Positions 13,501-25,500 of a stretch of DNA of 64,000 nucleotides are shown in pieces (position 1 is the stretch's first letter; every line of letters begins with the position of its first letter). The stretch spans positions 236,857,815-236,921,814 of the forward strand of contig CP136061.1 in the NCBI GenBank assembly GCA_032622095.1, read 5' to 3'. This DNA comes from Siphonodentalium dalli (Eukaryota; Mollusca; Scaphopoda; Gadilida; Siphonodentaliidae). Below the pieces are notes generated by a model. It ran no database searches. It was not told the origin of the DNA and saw only the letters and a list, made by a program, of their open reading frames with translations. Position numbers and translations under genes: made by a program.

Positions 13501-16500
13501 AAGAGAGGGTTAAAAGTCATTGCAATTATCTTCTCTTTTCCTCCATTACATTTTATCGCAGATGAAGAAATCATAGAGCAAGACCCATCCAGAGGGAAGC
13601 CTGTATTATCACAAGATGACAAATATATCCAACCACGTCCAAGTTTCGCTTTTATGAAAACCATACGGAATAAGCTGGAGATGGACCAGAGAGCAATTGA
13701 GGTCATACAGGATCTACTGACGTACTTCTCATCACTTGCCATCATCCTGTTCATCATACATAGTCAGCAGAGGATTCCCGTTTATTACGCCATGACCAGT
13801 TCAATTAAAAACATATTCCTAGATCCACCATCTGATGACATGCCTAAATTCTCTGAGGTATGGTTTAACCTTTCCATGACTGGAGCTTCCTGAATTTTTT
13901 TTCAAGAAAATCATGTGCCAATGCATTCTCTTACATTTCCGAGTCTCCCATAGGGAACCTTGCATATATAATAAAATACATTGGTCTGACAATATTTACC
14001 TCGACCTTGTAAACCAGTGCATTCTCTTATATATATGCGAGACTCCCTGTGGGAGACTCGCATATTTAAGAGAATGCACTGTCACAGGATCTTTAATGCA
14101 CCCCAGGTATCCGACATCAAGATTTTATCGGCTGGCCATCTGTCAGCCTTGGGCAATTTTTTTTATAGCGCCCTAAAAAGTATACCCACCCCCAAATTTG
14201 TTCCCAGACGTAAAACCACAGTTACTTGGAATTTGTTGCAAATTCGCATGACTAATCTAGTAAAATGTATACAAATGTAGCTAAGACATAATGACACTAT
14301 TTTGGGCCAAAATTGAAACTCACCATCCAAGATGGCTACCAAAATAGCCGCCGGAAGTTGAAAATATGACATTTTTTCACAAATATCTTCTAGATCAGTT
14401 CATGCTGTTTGGATCTGGTTGAGTAATATTACTTTATTTTGTGTTTTGTATATTAACGGATCATTGGAGCAATTAAATATGTAATTATTGGGGTCCTATC
14501 AGCTTGTGATCCCTCAAAAATTCGATTTTACAGAACGCGGTATAAAATTTCACAAAAATATACAACTGGGATTCTAGTCATATTTCAACAAGAAATGAAC
14601 AGAAGGTTGCAATTAAGTGAGGCATACCATTACCTATGAATATTCCAACTCACTGGAACCAAAATTCTTACTTTGGCTCAAAATGGCCACCAAAATATGG
14701 AAAATGGTAAATATTGCCATAGGGTGTCCTGCAATCGCTTACAAGTTGTGGTTGATGTATAAAATTGGCTATTATGCCTTCTGTACATTGAATACTAACA
14801 TGTCTGCTGCACCATGGTTAATTGTTACTATTGTCACCACTGACATCACCAAAAATATTGGACTTTTCTCTCAAAAACTTGACATAAATATCGGCAAAAA
14901 TTAACTTTTCAGGTTTGGACCATTTTTTCTAGTAAAATGTAACTATCTTTGGATTGAAAGGTGTTTATTGTATTGGTCTATCTTAAATGTGTCACACTAC
15001 GGTGTTTATAGACCAAATTGCTCAAGATGGCTTCCAAAATGGCAACCAAATTGGTAATAAGTTATTTTTTTTACATATATCATTATAACATCTCTTATAT
15101 ATTTTGAAGACCTCTGTCTGTATGTCTGTATGTATGTATGTATGTCATTTATACAAATCTACGATTCTCGACCGATCGGGACGAAACTTGGTACGTGTGT
15201 GTAGTTTGACCAGACGGTCGTCCTTGTCGTATTGGCGAGCCTGTGCAGCGCATGCGCAGACGAGATCTCGGAAACGGGTGGAGCTATCGACTTGAATTTG
15301 CTATGTGAATGTATCTTGCCCCGGATACGATTTTTATCGGGTCGCCGAGCCCATGCGACGTGAGCTCCGCGCATGCGCAGACCAGATCTCGGAAACGGGT
15401 GGAGCTATCGACTTGAAATTTGGTTTTTGAATAGCCCGGACAACGTCGGGCTCATCGGCTAGTTATATATATATAACATTATTCTCTGCGTTATCCGAAA
15501 AGGTAGCAAATTGTGACTCACTTGGTTATTATACGTGTTGGTTAATTAACTGACAACTAAATGTTCTATTATGGTTGTCCCAGTTCCGTATGGGGCGTGA
15601 CAAATTCATTTTAAAGTATGGAATTTTGTGGAGAACCTCTTTTGTGATTCTGGCCATATTATTGAAGGCAGAACTTTGAGACGGAACTGAGATGAACCAT
15701 ATAAATATGTGACTCTTCTGGTCCATTATGATAAACCAATATCAACGATACAGGATGGATGCCAAGATGGTAGCCAGGGAGTTACTCTATGATCATAGGT
15801 GATGTGAATAGGTATACATGGAGTTAGTGTATATCATGAATGATGTGAATATGTATACAATGAGTGACTATATGGTTATGGGTGTGTTGTCCATAGTAAG
15901 ATGTATAGGTATACAGGGAGAGGTCATGGTCAGGTGTGAGGTGAATCGGTATGCATGGAGTGACTGTATGGTGTATGGTTGTGTGTATCCTGTACGGGTG
16001 CACCCGGTGTGCCTGTATGGACATTGATGTGGTGTATGGATATAGCTACATGGTCATCTATGTATTGATTATGTATATATGGAGTGACTGTAAGGTAATG
16101 GGTGGGATGTACATGTGTTGTCTGTATGATCATGGATGAGGTGTGTGGATAAATAGTGAGTGATTTTATGGTTACGGGTAATGTGTGTGTATACATGGAA
16201 TGACTGTACTGTCATGATTTAAGTGTATATGCATACCTGGAGTAAGCTGGGTGGACATTATCGTGTGGGTATATAGAGAGTGTCCTTGTGGTAACGGATG
16301 GGATGTATATGTATATATCTCGTGGATGTATTATCATTGGTGGGTGTATATGGATTAGCTGTATGATCATGGATGGCGTGCATGATTATACAGTACGTTG
16401 CTGAATTGTCATGTGTGAGGTGTATATGCAAGTATGGATGGAATGAGTGGTCGTGTGTGCGGGTTTTTGTATATCTGGAAGGGCTGAATGGCCAGTGGTG

Positions 16501-19500
16501 AGGTGTATATTTATACCTGGATTGACTGTATGGTCTAGCTAGGGTGGGCTTCATATGTATATATCGAGTAGTTATATTAGTGTGGTCGTCGGAGGGTTAG
16601 ACCCAGAAGAAATTGGTATAGAAGCGGTTTTGGTGTCATTCGACGCGGGAGAATCTCGTGTATAACATATCCAAAATCCGCTAAAATCCACTTTGGGCAA
16701 AATTCAGGATCCAAGATGGCGTCCAACATGGCTGCCGTTAGTCAAAAGATACTCTGACTGAGATTAATTCGATAATAGTGAGAACAAATGTTGTCATATG
16801 TATACAAATGTATACATTTTTGTAAAGGTAAAATATTGTGCCACCTGTTTATGGCAAAAATGGAACCCTTCGTCCCAGATGGCCGCCAAAATGGCGGCCT
16901 AAACTCGAACATTTGAAGTTTTTGCCTAATATCTTAAAGATCAATTCCTGTTGTTTGATAATGGTTCAGACTGGCGACTTTGATTAGGTTTATTCATCTT
17001 AATTCAGCATTGGAGCAATGAAAGATACCATAAATGGGGTCCCAGACTCATCTACACCCTCAAAAATTCGATTTTACAGAACGCGGTATAAAATTCCACA
17101 AAACTCCAATGTGATTACAGTCATATATCAACAAGAAATGGACAGAACTGTACAATGTAAGTTGGGCATACCAATATCTATAAATACTCCAATTCAATGA
17201 AACCCAAATTGGCGCTTTGTCTCAAAATGGCGGTCAAAATATGGAAAATGGCGGATATTGATCACAGTGTCATTCAATCCATTATAAGTAGTGGTTGATG
17301 GATAAAATTGACTAAATAAATACGAATGTATACCTCTTTATGATGCCATTATCTAGCTCTATGTAAAAACTTAAAAATCAGTACCAAAAATGGCCACCCG
17401 ATGTGAAAAATACTATTTACTATCACTTCTGTTTATCACTTGTTGCTCTCTGAACTGGGAAACATGGGTATATTCTTTCAATGATCGTGTCAACTGATCA
17501 TTACAGCAATGACATTTCTAATAGATTAGATCATAGTTTACTCCGGTCCTTCACTAATAAGTAATAACGAATGCGGTATGAAATTTAACCAAAATCGACT
17601 TTGGGGTTCTGGTCACATTTGATATTTAGGGACGAGCAGATCTTGTCTACAAAATAATTGATCCTTTCTTTTATTTGTGAACATTCCATCTCAAATAGAC
17701 CAAAATATCTAATATGGCTTCCAAAACGAAAATGGTAGACTCTGCCCAGTTTATCACATAATGGAAGTTGTGAGTGGTGGATGCAGTTGATAGTTGGCTC
17801 ATATACATGTATGTGGCTCATATACATCAAAACTATTTATTTTCAATCTTTTGGTGGCTTCCCGCGGGTTGACAAAATATTGACGCATCAGTGCTATAAT
17901 GTCGTAACTCCATTATGGCGGGAAATGAGTATTTGATACCATTCGAGTCGTGAGAAAAAGTCCAATCCGATGGGCCAAACTGTCCTTGCATTGGATGACA
18001 AATATTCGCACAAACCAGTGAAGCAAATGTATCTCCAGCGATCTTTACAATTATTCGTGCTATGAGGTCGTATGTCCAACAGCAGCCAATCGGACGCTTC
18101 AGGTTGTCCACGTGACTTCTGTTTTGTGTTTGTGAATTCTAAAATGTGTGCTATATGGCAGTATCTCCATGTTAGTCACGTGATCATTTGGTGATTTAAA
18201 TTTTGTGATTGTTCCACACATTTCTGTATGATGATGCACATGGGTGAATTTTCATAGTGTAGAATAGGCACTTTTTAGTTCATAGACACATGCGATTGCC
18301 ACCAAATTTAGCTTAATCTGCATTTATTAGCACAACTTCATTATAGCACGGAAACGAATCGTCGCTGGCATACGCAAAATGTCATATCTCCAAACAAGCT
18401 ATTGCTTTTTAAAAGAAAACGAGGGAGTAAACAGAAAACAATATGTGGTTCAATGAACAGCTAATGTCAGTTTTCATAGGGATAAATACAACAATACGTC
18501 ATGCTTTGTCAACATTAGGAGAAATGTTGTCTAAAAACTTCAACCTTCATTTTCTCGGAAAGTTGAAAATGTGGGTTACATTATAGCACTGATGCGACGA
18601 AATATTAACTATTCGGGCTCGGCCATCATTTTCAAGTTTCAAGCTGGAACTAAATGTAGCCCATATATTTCCCATTTCGACATGTAAGAAAAGTAGTTTT
18701 ACTCTGATCTCTTCCCAGATATCAACTCTCCGGTAAATGGCGATCTCTTATGTTCTAGAAAATACGTGTGCCAAATACGTATATGTATGAAGAAACTATC
18801 CCCATACATTTTTTACACATCGACTCCGTAAGTATGTGGAGGTTTTCTTAGACAAGCGGGATTTTCAAACCTCGAAACCGTCCGTACAAACAAAAGTTAA
18901 TAGGAAATGACGTTGGATGTAGGTCTAGAGTACGTCGTCCGCATGAAATAGTTTTCGTGTCATTAATTTGCACATATTTCGTGCTCTGATGAGCATGGAT
19001 GAACGCCTTATGTGGCAGTTTGATTGTCTAACATCCGGAAAATAACATGTTCATTGTTCACATTTCTTAGACAAACATGTTGTTAATCATGTTAATTCAT
19101 GTGGCATTTCTATCCAATGACAACCTTGAAATACCAGTTCATCAAGCTAAATGGTTGATACCTTTACGCCTACGGGTCAGATCCAGCCGTGGCGCACATT
19201 GTGTCTACATATCATTGATGAAATTCACTAAATGTGTAGAAGATATCGGTGCGTCTATATATTTACTAGAATGTTTCTAACCACATGTATATACCAACAA
19301 TCGCATGACACGGAATTGTCACATAAAGTGTGAAGGGTATACAATGTACGTGCGAATTTTCATTTTTCCTCTTGATATTGAAGAAAATAATTTTACTTTG
19401 AAACTCCCCAGCTCCGATAACCAACTTGCCCACCAATTAAGTAAACCCCAGGTTATTCGCTTTTCCCTCCTGTCCTTTTCACGTTCGCCAGCACTGGAAA

Positions 19501-22500
19501 ACCCATTATAGCCTGATGCTTCCGGACTAATAATCCAGATTCGTAGCAATTTAATTTGTTTTTAATTAATTTCCAGATAGTCCCTCGTAATAAGTGGACA
19601 TCGTGTTGGATCCTGCAGTAGATACTGCTTAGTTGGAACATTTCGGGCTGAACTGATTGTGGTAGTAGATTATTGGCAACATGTTTAATAGGTCTGTCAT
19701 CGTTAGCTCACAACCGAAGTGTTGTTTCGGCTTTCCTCTGAGCAGAACTTAAATTTCGACAATTTTCGGTGGCCATTTTGGTAGCCATCTTAGCATTTTG
19801 AATCGTGATTGGCTACTCATACCCACAAAAAACAATCAATGATGTGTATTGGTGCCGAATTGGCGTTTTGTCGAATGGGTTTTCGTGAATAACTACATAT
19901 TCGCCATTTTCATTATTATTGGCGACCATGTTGGACGCCATCTTGAATTCTGTATTTTCCCCAAAGCGAATTTTAGCGGATTTTGGATATGTTATACACG
20001 AGATTCTCCAGCGTCGAATGACAACAAAACCGTTTCTTTACCAATTCCTTCTGGGTGTAACCCTCTGACGACCATTCTAAATATCTGCCATTTTCCATAT
20101 TTTGGCAGCCATTTTAAGACAAAGCGCCAATTTGGGTTTCTTTGAATTGGAGTATTTATAGATAATGGTATGCCCAACTTACATTGTACAGTTCTGTCCA
20201 TTTCTTGTTGATATACGACTGGAATCCCAATGGCGATTTTTGTGGAATTTGATACCGCGTTCTGTAAAATCAGATTTTTGAGGGTGGAGATGAGTCTGGG
20301 ACCCCATTTATGGAATCTTTCATTGCTCCAATGATGAATTAACATGAATATGACTAATCAATGTCGCCAGTCTGAACCATTATCAAACAACAGGAATTTA
20401 TATTTAAGATATTAGGCAAAAATTTCAAATTTTCGAGTTTAGGCCGCCATTTTGGCAGCCATCTGGGGTGAGGGGTTCCATTTTTTCTATAGATATGTGG
20501 CATAATACTTTACCTCGGCAAAAATGTTTACATTTGTATAAATATGTCAACATTTGTTCTCATTATGTCGAATTAATCTCAGTCATAATCTCTTTTGACT
20601 AAAGGCGGCCATGTTGGACGCCATCTTGGATCCTGGATTTTGCCCAAAGCGGATTTTAGCGGATTTTGGATATGTTATACACGAGATTCTCCCGCGTCGA
20701 ATGACACCAAAACCGCTTCTATACCAATTTCTTCTGGGTCAACCCTTTTTTTTGCGTACCACGACCACACTATATGACTGTGTGTGGAATATGTATACAG
20801 GTAGTGACTGTATGCTCAATGGTGAGATGAGTACATGTAGGTATACAAGGAGTGACTGTATGATCATAAATGTAATGAATATCTATACAGGGAGTGACTA
20901 AATGGTCATGTGTCAGGTGTATGAGTATACCTGGTGTTCCTGCTTGGCGACTCGTGGTGGTATGGTCATGTGTAGGATATGCGGGTATACACATTTGTTG
21001 CTATATGGTCATGGACAAGGTATATGTGTACATCGCGAGTGGCTATATCGCCATCGATGATGTGCATATGCACACATGGAGTGACTATACTGACATGGCT
21101 GCGGTGTATTAGTATATCTTGAGTGGCTATTCGGCTATGGTGTGACAAATAGGGATACAGTGAGTGACATGGCCAATGGTGAGGTGAATATGTATACAAG
21201 GATTGACCATGATCATATATGAATGTTTTGAATAGGTACACATGGGGTGACTATATGGCCATATGTCAGGTGAAGGAGTATACCAGGTGCCATGGGTGAG
21301 GGTATATGTATGAAGCGAGTGGCTATATGACCATTGGTGAGGTGCATATGTATACACGGAGTGACTCTAGGGTCATTTTTGTGGTGTTGATGTATATATT
21401 GAATGTCCATTTGACCATGTGTGTGGATAATAGGTATACAGGGGATGGTCGTATGGCCAATGGTGAGGTGAATGGGTATACAAGGAGTGACTATATGGTT
21501 ATAGGTCATGTTTATGAGTATACCTGTTGTGCCTGCATTGTAACTCATGGCTGTATGGTCATCCGTGGTCATGGGTCAGGTGTACGTGTATACAGTGGGT
21601 CACTATATTGTTATATCTGTGGCGTGTATGTATATATGGAATGCCTGTGTGATAACAGGTGGCTATCACTTTCCACGTTTAACGCTTCCCCCATGTACAT
21701 AAACACCATCAAGATGGAGAACTCTCTGACATGACCTCTCTATTGATCAATATATCCTTGAATTTTTGTGCGATGGCCACCCAAGGTACACATGTACAAC
21801 CCACCCATTACCTCAGTCACTCCATATGTACATAATCACCACACAAATGACAATATAGTCACCCACTTTATACACGTACACCTGACCATACAGCCATACT
21901 TGGTTATACCCGTACATACCACAAATGACGATACAGCCACGAGTCACAATGCATGAACACCAGGTATACTCCTACACCTGACACATTACCATATAGTCAC
22001 TGTATGTATACATATTCACCACATTCACGATCATACAGTCACTAATTGTATACCTATTCACCTCACCATGGACCATACAACCACTACATGTATACCTATT
22101 CGCCATATCCATGACCAAAGAGTCAATCCAGGTATACATATACACCTCCCCAATGGTGAGCCCTTCCAGATATACCAATACCCACACACACGACCACTCA
22201 TAAATTCCATGCTTGCATATACACCTCACACAGGACAATTCAGCAACTCACTGTATACTCATACACGCCACCCATGTTCCTAGTCTGTGTAGCCTACCTC
22301 CAACCACCGAAGCATTCGCAGAGAACATCAAACGCGCACATTTCCAAGTATGCATTTGGAAACACGCTTTAGACCTCGTCCCCCCACAATTGGATGCTAC
22401 AAATTTTGGTTTTATTTAGTGTTGTAATGAACAGACGCATTCGGGGACAGATGGCAGAGCAGCTCAGTTGAACGAAGCAGATGCAGACACACCACGTAGT

Positions 22501-25500
22501 TCAGTACAGGGCTTCAGCAATTGGGCTACTTATTCATGTACATTTCTTCTACAACTCTGCCTGTAATAGCAATACTGCAGTACTACTTCTTGTCTTCGGA
22601 AAACGAAAGATATCAATGTAATGCTACATATTTCTGTCAAAACGACTTTTTCGCCCATTTTGGCTGCCATTTGGATTCAATTTTTAGTCGAGTTTTTTTC
22701 CAAAACTCGACTTATAGTTTGATGAGGGACGGTGGGCGGCGGACGGGCGGGCGGGCGGCGTGTTTTGCTTATAACTCAACCGTTTATTGACAGATTAAAA
22801 AAAAAATTGGTGTGTGAGTACATATCCATGCACGTAAGCTGCAGACAAAAAAATCGGGTTCGTCCGCACATTTATTACAGAGTTATGGCCCTTTGAATTT
22901 TCAGCTCGTTAGCGCGATAACTTCAACAAACGTTATCCGATTTGATTGAAATTTGGTATATAGGTGTCTCCCAAGAATATCTCGGATGAGTTCGAAAACC
23001 GGCCTGGTCTGATAAAATTTGATAGAGTTATGGCCCTTAATTAGTCATTTTTCACGAATTTTCAGCTCGTTAGCGCGATAACTTCAACAAACGTTATCCG
23101 ATTTGATTGAAATTTGGTATATAGGTGTCTCCCAAGAATATCTCGGATGAGTTCGAAAACCGGCCTGGTCCGATAAAATTTGATAGAGTTATGGTCCTTA
23201 ATTAGTCATTTTTCACGAATTTTCAGCTCGTTAGCGCGTTAACTTCAACAAACGTTATCCGATTTGATTGAAATTTGGTATATAGGTGTCTCCCAAGAAT
23301 ATCTCGGATGAGTTCGAAAACCGGCCTGGTCCGATAAAATTTGATAGAGTTATGGCCCTTAATTAGTCATTTTTCACGAATTTTCAGCTCGTTAGCGCGA
23401 TAACTTCAACAAACGTTATCCGATTTGATTGAAATTTGGTTTATAGGTGTCTCCTAAGAATATCTCGGTCGAGTTCGAAAACCGGCCAGGTCCGATAAAA
23501 TTTGATAGAGTTATGGCCCTTAATTAGTCATTTTTTCACAAATTTTCAGCTCGTTAGCGCGATAATTTAACAAACATCATCCTATTTGATTGAAATTTTG
23601 ATATATAGGTGTCTCCCACAAAATACCTCGGACGAGTTATAAAACTGGCCTGGTCCGATAAAATTTGATGGAGTTATGGCCCTTAAGTAGTCATTTTTCG
23701 ATTTAACCTATTAATTAGTCTACCGATACACACCAATTGGCGGTAGCCACCGGCGGTAAGCCACCGAAAACGAGACACAGCATCTCTGATGCCACCTCTT
23801 GTTTTTCGTTGGTACTTGAAATTAAAGATACTTACCGTGCATTACCCCATTGGTTCGAAATATTCAAAAAATAATTTGTTTGGCGGTCAAACATGGATTA
23901 TACCGTCATCTCTACATTCACAGTGGCCATTTTGGTGGCCATCTTTTTTTAACCCAAATCTCTCAAATTGCTCAAGGCTGACAAATGGCCAGCCGATTAA
24001 TTCTTCACAAGTATGTCCCACTCTACCAGAATCCACAGAGAAAAAAACTTTATACACCGAAACATGCATCTGTGACCTGGCGGCCGGACTTGATTCTTGA
24101 AAATTGACATTAACAGAAGAAATTTCTTCGCTTCTAGGGGCTGAATTCCTACTTCAAGAAACTTAATAAATGATTTTTCTTCTGCTGATATGGTTAATTT
24201 CTGAAGCTTCTTATTTATATTTGTACACAAGAGGTAGGCATGTCATTATCCTTGCTAATTTGGGCACAATTCTAACTTTTGTTCACACTTGATTTTGGGG
24301 GAATTTTAAGGCATGTTCTCATTCATTTAAGGAATGTTCAGTTAATAAGTTAAAAAATGATTCTGAGCAATTTACTTACAGCACTGAATTAGAACTATCT
24401 ACAAACAGATTAATTGTTGGTAGCAAGTGGTTCATAGTAGTAGTAGTAGTAGTATTGGTATGTGCATATTACTGACAGTAATCTGAAACTACTATGTCAG
24501 ATATAAATTGGGCAAACAAATTTGAATTAAACATTACCTTCAATTACGTCAATTATCACATATTTATCACAGAATGACTGTACTGTGTCAAATTTAGATC
24601 ACATTTAAAGTGATGTGAAACACTCCAGTGGGGTGATCAAATAGAAATGGAGAATAATTTTGCTCAAAGTAGTTATTTAAAAAAAATATTATATCCAAAT
24701 TGACAACACACACTGTCATTCTTATATATTAATTAAACGCAGTGACTCTCAATGACAAAATTGTTTTCGATGGTTTATCTCTGATAGTCCCGAATCGAGA
24801 AGTAAATATTTTCAATTGAGTATAGTTTGGGACGATGGTTTCTATGGAGTAGTACAGTTGATTTGCTTGAGATCTTCTGCGATGTTTGTAGAATGTTACA
24901 TTCCTCCAGTTGGCATAGTGCCTGAATACTAAGTTATTAGCTTCACACACCTGAACATGTTCATAATATGTCTTTAAGCTGCTATATCATAAAAGGCTAA
25001 GTGAATTAATTATACATAAATTTCTGGAATTTTCATAGAACACAACATACATCAGATTGATGCATATAGCTGTGCCAGTGCATTCTCTTATATATGCCAA
25101 TCTCCCATAGAGAGCTTCGCATATACAAGAGACTGCACTGGCTTACAAGGTCAAGGTAAATATGGGAGACTGGCATATATAAGAGATTGCATTGGCACAG
25201 GGTTTTCGCAAAATATTTCAGGAAGCTCCAGTCAAGGAAGGGTTAAGTTTAATATTGGTGTAAATGTTCCAAATGGTATTCGTTTTCCACAAACTTTCGT
25301 GAGAAATAGACCACACATCACAATCCTTTCCAATTTGCAAGTAACTAAGCGATTCTTCATCCAAGCCTTGAAATAGTTTGTCTGTCATTTGCAGAATGAG
25401 GTCCCCAGAGGGAGAATTTAGTGATGTTACCCCGCATAGCGGGTTAGCATCACCAAATTCACCCTCTGGGAACCTCATTCTGCTGAGTTGTAAGCAGAAT

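Noticed and set aside
17833-18111. 92-aa minus-strand ORF inside the 4.2-kb element
   Set aside because: No recognisable motif and no flanking coding signal; kept only as a note in the element.
15818-22283. Many overlapping ORFs of 60-142 residues on both strands
   Set aside because: They are translations of the 45-bp minisatellite; the period keeps frames open and the peptides merely repeat about 15 residues.
22901-23690. Regular repeats resembling a CRISPR-like array
   Set aside because: Units are about 161 bp and directly adjacent without variable spacers; the context is eukaryotic intron and the ends are those of a transposon.
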